Source: Erythroxylum novogranatense (taxonomy: Eukaryota; Streptophyta; Magnoliopsida; Malpighiales; Erythroxylaceae). From it: a DNA stretch of 64,000 bases. The DNA is taken from contig CM057232.1 in NCBI GenBank assembly GCA_029891385.1, positions 65,533,824-65,597,823 of the forward strand. The letters are read 5' to 3'. Both the position numbers and the translations under genes were made by a program. The notes under the pieces were generated by a model, which saw nothing but the letters and a program-made list of their open reading frames with translations, had not been told where the DNA came from and ran no database searches. Positions within the stretch are counted from its first letter, which is position 1. Each line of letters begins with the position of its first letter. Of this stretch, positions 44,801-56,386 are shown in pieces.

Positions 44801-47800
44801 GCCCTTATTTCTTCGAAAACAAATTCTCTCCATTTTGGAACTTCAAGAGCTTCTTGAACATTTTTTTGGAATATCAATTCTGTCCAGATTAGCAATAAAA
44901 ACTTTATATTGAGCAGATAGAGCTTTATAAGAGACAAACCTCTCAATCGGATGCATAGTACATGATCTAGATTTCTTCCTTAAGGCAATTGGCCATTCTA
45001 AATCTGTGTTGTCTCCTTGATCCTCACTGTTCTTTATCTCTTTGGTAGGGACCTGCACTGGTTCAGAAGTTGGCATAGCTTCAAGGATAGGAAGTGTACT
45101 GCTTCCTTTGTTCCTCCGAGAATATACCTTGAGTGTATGATCAGGTATAGCTATTTCTGTATTAGGATTTGTTTTTATAGGAGATGACATAGGCACTAGG
45201 ATGGTTCAGGAACAGATATAGGTTCAGGTTGAGGTTGAGATTCATCACCTCCACCCCCAAACTCACTCCAATACTCCCCCTGAATCGAAGACTTAGGATA
45301 GAAGAAATCTGTATCGGAAAGAGAGGCATCACAGCTAACAAACAACTTCTTTGAGATAGGATCATAGCATTTATACCCCTTTTGTGTAGCAGAATATACT
45401 AGAAACAAACATTTTTTGGCCCTTGGATCAAGTTTATTGTGTGAAAAACTGTGAAGGAAGGTTGTGTACCTGAAGACTCTTAAAGGAAGGTTAGTTTCAA
45501 GATGAGTGGTAGTATACGTTTCTTGAAATTTCTGAAGTGGTATTTTGAAGTAAACATCAAGGCCTTAGCTACCTCAAGAAGATGTCTATTTTTTCTTTCC
45601 ACAATCCCATTTTGTTGAGGACTATTGACACAAGTACTTTTGTGGATAATTCCATGTTTTTGAAAGAATGTCTGGAGATGATTATTAAAGTATTCAGTAC
45701 CATTGTCAGTATGAAGGATTTGAATACTTGTTTGGAATTGATTCTTTATCATTTGATAAAAATTGATGAATACAGTAGAGGTTTCAACTTTATCTTTCAA
45801 AGGAAACACCCAACACAAATGAGTATGGTCATCAATGAATGTAATGAACCATTTAGAATTGGTTCTATTAGGAACACAAGAGATCACTACGGATAAGTGA
45901 GAACGGTTTTGTGGGTTTGTATTTGGATCTTGTAAAAGAACTTCTTTGATGTTTAGCAAATTCACAAGCATCACATTGAACACAAAGATCTTTATTGATT
46001 GAGATATTTGGAAATAACCGTGACATATATTGAAAGTTTGGGTGCCCTAACCTCTTATGCCATAACAATAGTTCATCAGTCTTAGGAACAATCACACTAC
46101 TACCCAAGCTATAAGGAGTAGATTGTCTTTCTTCATCTTCAAAGTAGTACACTCTATCTGCCTCTTTAGCACTACCTATCATCTTCTCCGATTACAGGTC
46201 CTGTATAACACAATGAGTAAGGAAAAAATGAGCACTACAGTTGACTTGTTTTGTCAATTAACTGACTGACAGAAGATTGCATCCTAAATTAGGGACATGT
46301 AGAATAGAATTTACTTTCATAGAATCTGTTACTTTGATATCTCCTTTTCCCGCAACTGAGGACGAATCACTATTTGCTACCTTAACTTTTTCATGTCTAG
46401 CACACGGAACATATGAATAAAACATATTAAAATCATCTGTTATATGATCTGAAGCTCCGGAATCAACCATCCACTTCTTCCTACCGCATGAGGATAAAAA
46501 AGCTTTTAGGATATTAACTCCCATAGTAGCATTGGCAACTATGCTTGCCTTTTGTTGGTTGCTATCACTTTGAAGGTTCTGCAGCACTTCCAGTAGTTTT
46601 CCTAGTGAAGTATTCAGCTCACCTTCTTGTTGTTTTTGACTACCTTCAGATTTTTCTGTTCCTCCCTCACTAGATACTTGATAGCCTCGGTTTTTCCCTT
46701 TTTTTGGTTTCCAATCTAGAGGCTTTCCATGAATGTCCCAGCATGTATCTTTGGTTTGGCCACTTTGTTTACAATGTTCACACCTCTTCTTTCCATGAAT
46801 ATCCCAGCATTATCTTTGGTATGGCCACTTTGTTTATGATGCTCACACCACTTCTTATGATTTTTCTTACTGGATTCACCACATGGTAATAGGGTAGAAG
46901 CGTCATTCGAAGATACTAGAGGTCCATTTAGTTCCTCTTTTGGTTCTTCTTTTAGCATGATTTTCCTCCTTGTTGCTTCCCTCCTAACTTCAGAAAATAC
47001 TTCCTTAGCTGTAGGCAAAGGGATTCTACTTAAGATTCATCCACGAACATCATCCAAGTTTTTATTGAGACCAGCCAAAAATTCAAAGACTCTCTCCTCT
47101 TCAATTTTCTGGTTGTACATCACTACATCTTCCTTGCACCTCCACTCTTCATCTGACGGCAGGTCAAGTTCCTGCCACAATGCTATCATTTCAATCCAAT
47201 ATTCTGTAACTTCTCTGTCACCTTGCTTCATTTGCTACAACCTTGTTTTTATCTCATAAATCCGTGATGCATCCTCTTCATCAGAATAGGATTGTCGCAC
47301 CTCATCCCAGATTTCTAGGGCTGTTGGCAGAAACATAAAGGTCCTTTTGATGGGTGGTATCATGGCATTGATAAGCCATGACGAGACCATGGAATTATCT
47401 ATCTCCCATTGTCGTATAGCTTGTATGTTTGTTGAGTCTGGAACATTCCCATTTTCGATGATAAAGCTCAGCTTCCCTCTTCTCCAATCGTGAGTTTCAT
47501 CGCTTGAGCCCCCTCTCGATAGTTTGTTCCATTCAGTTTATCGAAAACAATGTTAACTGAAACTCCCTCAATACCAGAAGTCGTTGATGACTGACCTCCA
47601 GTCAGGTTTGAGATTGGGATTGCCGTGGAGGATCCCTCAAGATTGGAAGTGATTTCTTGACTTTTGGGGTTGTCTCCTCAGTTTCACTATCACGTGGCTT
47701 TAATACCATGTGAATCAGAGCTTATTTGCTCTATATCTCTTTATTAGAGACTGTAGTATGTATATACACGAATAGGTTTACAGAATAAGGTAGAAAAATC

Positions 47801-50800
47801 TATACAGATATGGAAATATAATCCTAGGATACTATATATCTACAAGATACTGTTATCTAATCTAAATGATTTGATTATGATCAGACATAATATTATGAGG
47901 TATACATATCTTTGACCATAGTTTTTTCGTTTTGATCATAGTTTTTTCGTTTTGGTTTATGATTTCACAATAAATGACATTATTTGATGTTAGGTCGCAA
48001 CCAATAAAGTACTACTTAATAGGGTACTAAATTCGTTGGTTTGCAATTTATCCATCTAGTTTGTGAATTTTCAACATCCCTGTCCTCGTATGTCATCTCA
48101 AAAATTAAAAGAGTTAAGCAGAAACCCCTTAATTAATTGATAGCAATAACCTTATGATTTAATTGATTCAAACCTTAAATTAGCAACAAAGTTGTCCACA
48201 AATTACTTTACCAATAATGAGAAATAACTGAAATAATTTGAAAAGGTATTTCTTGATAGGAAATCTGACGTTACATTCTATACAAGAACATAAGTCTATG
48301 GGTTCTAGATTGGTCATACATTCTTGTCTCAACCGTTTCTTTTGATACCTACCTCAAACATGTGAATTTCAACCAGTTAGTAATTGAGATGCTTTGATTC
48401 AACCAGTTAGTAATTGAGATGCTTTGACTTTCCTTTTCTTTGTCTTTTTAACATCAGAATCTTCATTCTTTATATTTAATAATGGATTTTGCGTAAAGTT
48501 CCATCTTTATTTTACATTTTATAACATATAAAAGTTCCATCTTAATTTTATTTGTTTAAAATAGCCAGGTAAACTGAATATGGTCTACGTATGCCTTTAT
48601 TGCTTGATTTTTTCACTATTATCATATTTTGAGATTTCATATTATTCCTTTTAGTTTTGGACAAAAGATGTGGCAAACATTTTTCAATCTAGAAATTATT
48701 GATGCCAAACATTTGTATGAAAATTATAAGTAATACACATCTAGGTAGATGGATAGATAGATAAAGAGTCAGAGAGGGAGGGATTTGTTTAGAGATTCCA
48801 TACAACAGTAGAAGGCATTTCTTTCTTAGCTCCAGTGACATCCTAATCACCCTTTGCCTTTCTTTGGCACATCTAGACAAAACCTTCCTTTTTTCTTGTG
48901 TTGATGGATTTTTATCAAAAAGTTTTTCTCTCTTACCTTGAATTTGATTCTTTAAATTTAATTTTTCAGAAGAATATAGTCATCTACTTGCTGCCATCTG
49001 TAACCTACTTTATTATTTTCTATATATCTTGAATGAATTACATGGATAAATGGTGCAGCCTTTACTTTCCTTGCTTTCAACTTTTTTCCAATGACCTTTG
49101 CAGATGTATGGACAGAATTGCAAGGATGACATTACATTCATTCTTGCCTTTTGATTCTTGAATTTGAGTGACACATCACTAATTATCAATTCCATTTAGG
49201 AAGGACTCATCAAGAGATATGTTGGTGTTCCAGGCATGAACTCTATTTGTAAAGCATTATGCAATGAGACTGGTAAATGCTCATATGTCTGCTTTCACAT
49301 TTGAGTATCTATTATCTGGGTTTAATATGCACTATTATATATTCAGGAGTCGAAAGTATGTTTGGAGCTGAGGTCCGTAGGTTGGAGTGGTTGGACAATG
49401 AGAATTTGTGGACATTGACTGGTGCAGACGGGAAGGATATTGGTCTTTTCAAGGGAATTGTGGTGTCTGACAAAGCTATGTTTTCTCCAAGATTCACAGC
49501 TGTGACAGGACATCCGCCACCCCTTGGTATGAATTTTGACTTGTAGATCGTAACCTTTGCTGAAGTCAAGAATATATGTCAGACATTGTCATTCTCAGAT
49601 TCAATTCAGTTGGTGACAGGATTGCATTCTGTTTTTGCTCCTACTAGGTAATAACTAAGGTTCTGGGTTTTTTCATTGATGGTTTCCTTGATACTTGTTT
49701 TACTCCCTGTCTACCAGATTCAGAGCAAAGAGAGGAAAAGTAAAGGATCAAAGAAGAATAGGATTTGTAGATGAGAGAAGAAAAGATAAATTAAGATTTA
49801 TTAGGGACGAAAGGGAGAGATAACTACATCAAAGAGATGATTGGGTTGTGAGAATTTGTTGTGGATTTTTGTTGTCCACAATCGGACTTAACAGCTATTG
49901 TTTACAATATTGTTTAAAGTGGGATTATTCTGTTTGTTTCCGGTTTCCTCTGTAAAGAGTTTAGGTTCTTATAAATATCATTTAACTCGGGATGACCTAT
50001 GTTTATATTATGAGTGTAGATTTCAAAATGCAAGCCTATAAGTTCAGAGCTATCTTGAGTTGTGATTAGTATTTTAAGCTTTCTAATTTGTAAGTGTGAT
50101 ACTTTCATAATATGTGGTGATTCTTGAACCTGCTAGGGGAGATTATTATCGCTAGAATTGATATGTAGAACCTTTGGTGCATGACTTTTAAAAGGCATGC
50201 TCTGCATGCTGACAATGTGTGAATAATATGACTTGCAGTTCATGCAGTTATTTAGATTAAACCTTGGGAAAGTAGCTAGGGACGTTTCAAGAATGCCCCA
50301 ATTATTTAGCAAGGATATCATTTCTGATTTCTCTTCCATATATCTACACTAAGTCCGATGCCTATTCTTGTATCTGTTTAAATTAAGCCCTGGAAACATG
50401 TCACGGTTGTTCCATGAGTTGGTCTAAGTAAAGCTTGTATTGCCCAGGAGATGGGCATTGCTGGTTGGCTTCATTTCCTTTTAGAAGAGGGAGATCTGTT
50501 GTTTGAAAACCTGTAAGATGAATTCCTGATGTTAGTTTCGGTCCCTTTCCCTTCACTTCTCTGTGTTCTTCTTTTTTCTTTATTAAATTGATGCTGGATT
50601 TTCAAACTTAGACCGATCTTGGATTAGATTGGTGGTACATAAGCTGCAGTGGTATTTTTTTCTTGTTTCTCAGCTTGGATGTACACTTTGACCTTACTTG
50701 TAACCATTTATGCCTTTAGTTGGGCGTCCATTCTATCTGGCTTAAAGGTTATGTATATTATTTGCCGAAATATGTATTCTACATGCTTATAATTTTTGAA

Positions 50801-53428
50801 GCGGTGTAGGAAAAATCAGAGAAAAAGTGAAAATATAAAATGAAAGAGAGTTCTATGACTGGTCAGCTAATGACCATAAGGATGTACCTTTGAATGACTT
50901 AAGTCACCATGTCTACCTAGCGGACTCATTTTCACTATGGAACTTCATCTCCTTCAAATTTTGAATATGATAAGAGTTCACTTTTCTAGCAAGGAGCTTT
51001 CAATGAGAACAATCAGCTTGATTAACCTGAGAAAGATCAACTCTTTTAACTACTTTCAGAAAGATGGAAATATGGAATTACTAACAGATAAAAGGGAAAA
51101 AGAAGGAAAAGCTTTCAAGAGAACTAGGAGAGTTGAATCTTCCATAAGTTTTACTTCCTAACCCATTACTTTGTTTCCAGAAGTCAGAAAAGAAACTACT
51201 TAACCCAGTTGTCTGACAAACCTTATCTTATATTGCTTCCTATTGGCCTCAGATGCACGTGAATGATGATTTAAATTGCATGTAGTAATTGGTGTATCCT
51301 ATGTCACAAAGGAAGATTCCTGTTCAAATGATTTCATTTCAAGTATCTTTCTCCTGCCTTTTGGTTAGAACTTCTGGAGACTTGACAGCTTTGTGTTCTT
51401 TCACTGCTATTATGCACGTGAATGATGATTTAAATTGCATGTAGTAATTGGTGTATCCTATGTCACAAAGGATGATTCCTGTTCAAATGATTTCATTTCA
51501 AGTATCTTTCTCCTGCCTTTTGGTTAGAACTTCTGGAGACTTGACAGCTTTGTGTTCTTTCACTGCTATTATATTCAATCCATTTACAGGAAACTGAATA
51601 TTATCATAATCCTGCTGTTTATATTTAGTTTGTATTTGTTTTCCTTTTCTTCAGTCCTAGGCTAATTATTTTTCGGTGGTGATGATTTCAGATTTGAATT
51701 TGGTTCCAGAATTGGCAGCAATGTTAAAAGATATTCCTACAAATCCGTGTTTCGCACTTATGCTGGCATTTTCTGAGCCACTGTCTTCAGTAAGTAATCA
51801 CATGTATCAGATTTGAACATGTGGAACACAAACATTTTGCACTGCCATTGCAAAAAACTGGTTATAATTCTGAGATGAATCATTTTGGTTCTCTGAACTT
51901 CCTATGTTGGAAGTTGTCTTGTAATTTTTATTAGATGATAAATTTCTTCTGGATTTTCTTGGCCTAGGTTGGATTCATAATGGATATTACTTATTTGATT
52001 TAGATACCTATGAAAGGCTTATCATTCCAAAATTCTGAGGCATTAAGTTGGTGCCACTGTGACAGCAGTAAGCCAGGCCGCTCAACTGAAAGGTCTATAC
52101 ATTATTTTATAATTCATGCCTGTCATAATAAGTCTCCAGTTTTCTTCTTTTTGGTTTTGTTTGTTGTATTCTGAATCTTGGTATGTTCTAGTGAAAGGTG
52201 GGTGTTGCATTCAACAGCTAAATATGCCAGGGATGTAATTTCACAAACTGGATTTACAAAACCTTCAAGTGAGACGTTAACAAAAGTCGCTGACGAATTG
52301 TTCCAAGAATTCTGGAGAACTGGACTCATTAAATCTAAACCATTTTTCAGGAAAGCTCATCGATGGTCAGTACTGAATTCCCTGAACCGACAATACTATG
52401 TAGTACCTCTAAAACTGTCTACCTAGTTGGGATCAATCTCATCCATTCTCTTTTAGGACCAACATCATGTGGCTTTCTATACTTCTCAAGCTTCAATCTC
52501 ATCCATTCAAGTTGGTTTATGATTCCACATTTTGCATGTGGGTAATTTATATTTGATTTTCTGTGGCAATGCTTTCCGATTTCATTTTGATCTATTATCC
52601 AATTTCCTTTCTGTTACTATCTATGATGTTATGCTTTTGATTTTTATTAAAAAACCTAATGAAGACAGAAACTAGAGAGCTCATTTTCTTGATTGTGACA
52701 TCCCTAGTTTTTCTGACCTTACAGCATGGATTTAATTTACTTGTGTGTACTGTCAGATAATTTGGTGTGTTTTCTTGTACAATTTTCTAGGATTAGTCAA
52801 TGACATTTGAGGAACTAAAGCAACTTATGAAATTGGGCTTTGCTAGTTTATTTTATGCTAAGATCTACACACAATTATTTTTTGAAAAAAAAGATCTACC
52901 CAAAATTTGTTGTCTGTTAGTTTGTTATTAATAAAGCATTATGTCCTCCTTTGTGCATTAGTGCATTTAATTGATTGCTTATGTTATTAGTTTCTATATT
53001 GTTAAGTTCTTGGTCTCTATGTACTATTTCTTGCAGTATTTGGAAATACCGAAAGCACCAGCATCATGAATTAATTTGAATCTACCTAATAATTTCAATT
53101 TCATTCCATGATGAGTGTGGAAGAATATCAAATGAATGATGAATACCTTATTTGATTAATAAGATTAAATGCATGGAATACTTCTTCTTATATTTGGGAA
53201 AATAGTCAATCATGTTCAATCTTCATTCAGCCTAGTAACATAAAATTTTCATTTAGGGGAAGTGCTTTTCCAGCTGCAAGCATAGCTGGGGAGGAGAAAT
53301 GTATCTGGCATATGAAGAAGAGATTGGCAATTTGTGGAGATTTCTGTGTCAGTCCGAATGTTGAAGGTGCAATACTGAGTGGCCATACTGCTGCTTTAAA
53401 GCTTATCGAAGCTTATTGTTGCTTATAG
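41831..53428 (+). CDS. Renalase-like FAD/NAD(P)-binding oxidoreductase, nine exons
   Basis: Exons inferred by frame and GT-AG sites: 41831-41870, 41976-42075, 42158-42338, 49200-49272, 49347-49526, 51692-51789, 52004-52092, 52192-52365, 53257-53428, giving 1,107 bp and 368 residues with no internal stop. The N-terminus is a Rossmann FAD fold: G11-S-G13-I-S-G16, then an acidic residue D34 at the end of the second strand and R37-G-P-G-G-R42-M-S, the motif of amine-oxidase/renalase-type flavoproteins. Exon 4 encodes '[17 protein letters not shown]' and exon 8 '[14 protein letters not shown]'. The last exon ends with '[19 protein letters not shown]', the second FAD-contact region. Plants have a small family of such predicted oxidoreductases (Arabidopsis At1g55980-type, from memory); their substrate is not established. 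No obvious transit peptide at this start. Intron 3 is 6.9 kb because copia H lies in it, antisense. The exon 1 donor (A|GTTATT) is weak. Confidence 0.88.
43120..43330 (-). mobile_element. 3' LTR of copia H
   Basis: 211 bp, TGTGAATCAG...TTTGACCATA on the + strand (sense ends TA...CA). The purine tract TTGAGGGGGAG (minus) abuts it at 43331. Confidence 0.88.
43380..43810 (-). pseudogene. RNase H of copia H
   Basis: The open piece 43732 to 43496 contains '[22 protein letters not shown]' and 'HYCDNKAAL', the copia RNase H core. Upstream 'IDSNWASS' (near 43790) and downstream tail ('[10 protein letters not shown]'-like) are in other frames. Confidence 0.82.
43814..44946 (-). pseudogene. Reverse transcriptase of copia H
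   Basis: Two main open parts: 44946-44386 ('[27 protein letters not shown]', '[11 protein letters not shown]') and 44179-43814 ('[12 protein letters not shown]', '[11 protein letters not shown]', 'KILWYLKGT'). Between them '[11 protein letters not shown]' is readable near 44260-44290 but in a different frame. A 15-bp tandem duplication (44516-44545) adds five residues beside the motif A Asp (LDIKN repeated). Confidence 0.85.
44950..45479 (-). pseudogene. Integrase-RT linker of copia H
   Basis: Minus-strand pieces 45408-45196 ('[22 protein letters not shown]', the normal start of the linker) and 45196-44950 (ending '[14 protein letters not shown]') lie in different frames. A short low-complexity Pro-Glu-Gln segment is encoded at 45196-45240. 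Confidence 0.75.
45480..46257 (-). pseudogene. Pre-integrase and integrase core of copia H
   Basis: 46182-45868 encodes the zinc region ('[19 protein letters not shown]' with '[12 protein letters not shown]'). 45983-45480 encodes the core with '[19 protein letters not shown]', '[10 protein letters not shown]' and '[19 protein letters not shown]'. The two pieces overlap in different frames and the first catalytic Asp region is blurred at the joint. Confidence 0.85.
46258..46587 (-). pseudogene. Protease of copia H
   Basis: 109 residues open with the aspartic protease site '[14 protein letters not shown]' and the C-terminal '[15 protein letters not shown]'. The active-site D-S-G is intact. The flanks are in other frames. 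Confidence 0.85.
46588..47690 (-). pseudogene. Gag of copia H with duplicated zinc knuckle
   Basis: Minus-strand segments show the LNGTNY start (about 47525), '[18 protein letters not shown]' (near 47380) and '[10 protein letters not shown]'-type gag text at 47231-47037, broken by stops. Two tandem copies of a zinc-knuckle segment lie at about 46724-46790 and 46790-46860. One keeps C-x2-C and the last C but has Gln for His; the other keeps the His but has lost the second Cys, and its last Cys through a one-base deletion. Confidence 0.78.
47695..47708 (-). other. Primer binding site of copia H
   Basis: The minus strand reads TGGTATTAAAGCC next to the 5' LTR, a variant of the Met-tRNA complement. 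Confidence 0.75.
47709..47920 (-). mobile_element. 5' LTR of copia H
   Basis: 212 bp, partner of 43120-43330, differing at a small number of sites. The two LTRs still match far better than those of copia D, so H is younger than D. Confidence 0.88.
48368..48427. repeat. 30-bp tandem duplication in intron 3
   Basis: TTCAACCAGTTAGTAATTGA begins at 48368 and 48398; the 30-bp copies are identical. Confidence 0.9.
51253..51570. repeat. 159-bp tandem duplication in intron 5
   Basis: 51253-51411 is repeated at 51412-51570 with one visible difference (GGAAGATT against GGATGATT). It lies about 120 bp before the exon 6 acceptor. Confidence 0.93.
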
Positions 53429-53630
53429 AAAGGTTATGGTTATGGTTTGCTTTACTGACTATAGCAAATTAAAAGCCATAGTACTGCTTCCATTCTATGT
53501 GTTATATTGTCTATGTCAGACTTTGGACTAAAGTGGAGTTCTTTTTCATATTCATCCTACATTTCGTATTGGATGCTTTTACCAGAGAATGCAGTCGCGC
53601 ACTCTTCTTTTGTTTTCTTGAGGAAAAAGT

Positions 53631-53636
53631 AATAAA
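53631..53636 (+). promoter_or_regulatory. Candidate poly(A) signal of the oxidoreductase gene
   Basis: AATAAA about 203 bp after the stop codon. Plant signals are weak, so this is only a candidate. Confidence 0.4.
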
Positions 53637-53924
53637 TTAGGCCATGAATGGCAAGAAAAAGTTACACAGTATCTCCAAAGAGCTATGCATATTGAGAAGC
53701 CAAGTAGTTTCCAAGAGCTACACTTATGGAGAACCAAGCTTTAGAAACCTATAAGCTTAAAGACAAACTATTACAGAAGTTAACAGGTTTATACGATCCA
53801 CATTAAAGTATACCATTTTCAGACCCTGTTTTATTGCGGAATTTCGGATTGGGTGTGATGATGATTAAAGTATAGTCTTCATTAAGGAGTCTGGTTTTGT
53901 CTAAGCCCATGTCTCCTCTGATTT

Positions 53925-54115
53925 GCAGATGATTCTGCTGCTAAATTGTTCTTCTGTTAGACTTTTATCTTGAAAAATTCTGGCATTTCTTTCATCCCAT
54001 ATATGCTGTAGCTAGGTTGAATGTCCACTCAATTGGGGGATTAGGATGCTTGATTTTACACCATCTCCTTGGGCAATCCTTTTACCACTCTCTTCCTCAT
54101 TATAGTGGTTGTCAA
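53925..54115 (-). pseudogene. LINE (L1-like) ORF2 tail fragment
   Basis: The minus strand reads 'IEWTFNLATAY' and, in an adjoining frame, 'HIWDERNARIFQDKS', a wording characteristic of the C-terminus of plant LINE reverse transcriptases. It is very short, with a stop and a frame change. Confidence 0.5.
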
Positions 54116-54719
54116 AATTCTTCTCTCCTCCATATTATTGAATCAACTTTCAAAGTACATGCATAGTAATGTGTGTGTTCACTTCTCGATGCTTGTAATT
54201 TAGTACGGATGAATGTTCCAGAAACTTTTGAGGAAAGGAGAAATACGAGAGAGAGACTTGGAGAGAATCAGATTAGGAATATTTGTTGTATTTTATGCTT
54301 CTCATTAGTCAACAGTGGCCAAGATATGTAAGTTATTAACGTTAACATGAGGAACGTGAAAAGGTGAAAAAGACAACGGTAACACTTACAGCAATATATG
54401 CAATATCGTTTTACAGCGTTACTAAACTATTATAGGATATTTTATTTTTCTCGTTTTAACTTGTATCAACTCTATCCCTCTTAAAGAACCTTGTCTACAA
54501 AGTTTAACAGTAGATGGTGTTGTTGCGGGTTAAACAAAAATTCACAAGGAACTTGCTCCTCAATCAAGTCCTGACCATTTGGATTGCGGATTTGTTGTGC
54601 CTCTTAATCATTCTTCTCCCCAAGATAGTCATGGGCATCCTTTCCTTAGCGCCTAGCTCAGATGGGAGAACTGGTGATACTGTCATGGTCGAATGTGTAT
54701 GTCATCTTAGTTGCAACAC
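54116..54719. other. Unassigned stretch, possibly gypsy 3' end debris
   Basis: No convincing gene. The minus strand near 54475-54505 reads like the purine-tract end of a gypsy element ('TTTGTAGACAAGGTTCTTTAAGAGGG'-like text, here on the + strand as CCCTCTTAAAGAACCTTGTC). No LTR pair or target repeat was found. Confidence 0.25.
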
Positions 54720-55065
54720 ATTGTGTATAAGTGTCTTTCGCAAAGATACCAGTTTATAGGCAATTGTTTCCACCTTGTCTATTGTAAAATCCACAGTTGT
54801 AGCCAGCAGGTACCACCACACAACAACGCAGCCACACAGCAATGCAGCCACCTGCAGGTACCACCAACTCACCAACCGTACACTGCACACTACATTCTCT
54901 GTTATGTCAGCTGTAGCAAGTTTGTTATGTACAGCTTTTGCTTTTATTACAATTTTTGCTTTTATTCATTGGTTGTACGCTCTGTATATAAGCACCACAG
55001 CATGAACGAAACGAGTAAGAGAAAAAGTTTTCTCTTCCACAAACTCTTTGTCTTAATTACTTACA
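54720..55065 (+). mobile_element. Copia J LTR fragment (3' part)
   Basis: Ends CTTAATTACTTACA immediately before a primer binding site. It contains a TATA-like TGTATATAAG at about 54982 and a compact repeat of ACCACCACACAACAACGCAG-type text. The start of the LTR was not located. Confidence 0.5.
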
Positions 55066-55077
55066 TGGTATCAAAGC
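55066..55077 (+). other. Primer binding site of copia J
   Basis: TGGTATCAAAGC, one base off the Met-tRNA complement. Confidence 0.75.
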
Positions 55078-55097
55078 GGGAAAACTCTTGATACACA

Positions 55098-55297
55098 ATG
55101 ACCAACGAAGGAGATTCGAGTACCTTTCAGACATACCCAGATGTAAACAACGATGAGAGTGAGTCCTACGAACTCTTTGCCTCAGAAAACCCAGGTGCAG
55201 TTCTAGCGACAACGTCGCTGGATGGAACAAACTACCTCTCCTGGAGTAGAGCGATGATTATCGCTTTAAAGGCAAAAAATAAAATAGGATTTGGTTC
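55098..55297 (+). pseudogene. Gag N-terminus of copia J, truncated
   Basis: ATG at 55098, 21 bp after the primer site. About 66 residues with 'NPGAVLATTSLDGTNYLSWS' and 'ALKAKNKIGF', the Retrotran_gag_3-type start of plant copia gag. Homology ends abruptly near 55297, where an unrelated element begins. Confidence 0.8.
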
Positions 55298-55828
55298 TGC
55301 CGGATTTTGGCTGAACTGTACGTTGCCGTTCGGATCCATAGGTTGACTGCTCTCTGTGATGAATCCAACGTGATGATACCTGCAAAACAAGGAAGACACG
55401 TCGGGGGTTGTGTCTCGATTAGCCCCTCCGACGCTCAAGTCAGTTTTTGGTCAAGATGGGATTGCTGTAAAAGCCAGAGAACTAGGTTTTTTATTGTGCA
55501 TACCTCAATTATGGGAGAATTATACTTTATATATGGTTGTGTAGCTAGGTTTAGGTATTTACGTAGACTTCTACCTCTGCATGGAAGGTTTTCTCATGCT
55601 GATGGGCTGTGGAGAGCGTGAACCGGGCTTGGGCTTGGCATGGCAATTAGGTAGGAGATTGATCTTTGAAGAATGGACCGATCGACCCATGGGTCGTTTT
55701 GACTGAGTCCGGGCCCAACATCGCTAACCCGACCATAAACCCCCCTACTCCTCGAGTCTGAGCGAAGAGAAGGATCGGAGGAGTATGTAGAAGTTTTGTA
55801 GCTCGTACGTTGGGCAACTTGTGATTGG

Positions 55829-56095
55829 GGCGATCGGTTGAGCATTGAGATGTAGCTCATCTGTAGGTCAGCTCATGAAGTAGTTGATCGGTCGGGCATT
55901 GTTGTTGTAGCTCGGTCATGGGACAGTTCGTACTTGATCCGATCGATCGGATATTAAGATGTAGTCCGTCTGCAGTCTTATAGCTCGTCAATAAGATAGC
56001 TCGGGGTAGGCCTGATCGGTCGAATGTTGACGGGCAGTACGTGACTGCTCGCATTGGGATTGGTCGGCTACTTGTCCCTAGTCGATCGGCATTGG
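55829..56095. repeat. Degenerate tandem repeat with GATCGGTCG core
   Basis: GATCGGTTGAGCATTGAGAT (55831), GATCGGTCGGGCATTGTTGT (55884), GATCGATCGGATATTAAGAT (55939) and GATCGGTCGAATGTTGACGG (56012) start successive units of about 53-73 bp, many followed by TAGCTCG. Confidence 0.6.
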
Positions 56096-56379
56096 CGTAC
56101 TTTGCACGATTGCCTGTGCCTAAGTAGGTCGGGAAGTCATCATTAGCAAGCGCGTGGTAGTACTTGGAGCATTTATTGTTTGACGGCGCGTGCCCTTTGA
56201 CAGCTTTTCAGAATCTGAAGCGTATCGTCCTTGTAACCGTTGTGCAGCTATCCCATTTGTCCTTTCAACCGTCATGCCACTCCGATTTTTGAACAGCCCT
56301 AGTTTCCGCGTGTCCAAGCATAGCTCGGATTTTCTCCACGCGTCGTACTTCGATTGGATGGCTCGTCCGAGTGTTCCCT

Positions 56380-56386
56380 TATAAAT
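56380..56386 (+). promoter_or_regulatory. TATA box of element K
   Basis: TATAAAT in CCCTTATAAATGCTCAGG, about 210 bp before the first ATG of the K gene. Confidence 0.5.

Larger units (their letters stand above)
43120..47920 (-). mobile_element. Ty1/copia retrotransposon H in intron 3, TSD GTTTT
   Basis: GTTTT at 43115-43119 and 47921-47925. 4,801 bp with short LTRs (43120-43330 and 47709-47920) that are close to identical. In minus sense: LTR, primer site, gag, protease, integrase, RT, RNase H, purine tract, LTR. Stops and frameshifts interrupt most domains, so it is no longer autonomous. It lies antisense to the host gene and adds nearly 5 kb to the intron. Confidence 0.92.

Noticed and set aside
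46704..46889. + strand ORF in copia H gag
   Set aside because: It is the reverse of the duplicated zinc-knuckle region, which codes on the minus strand.
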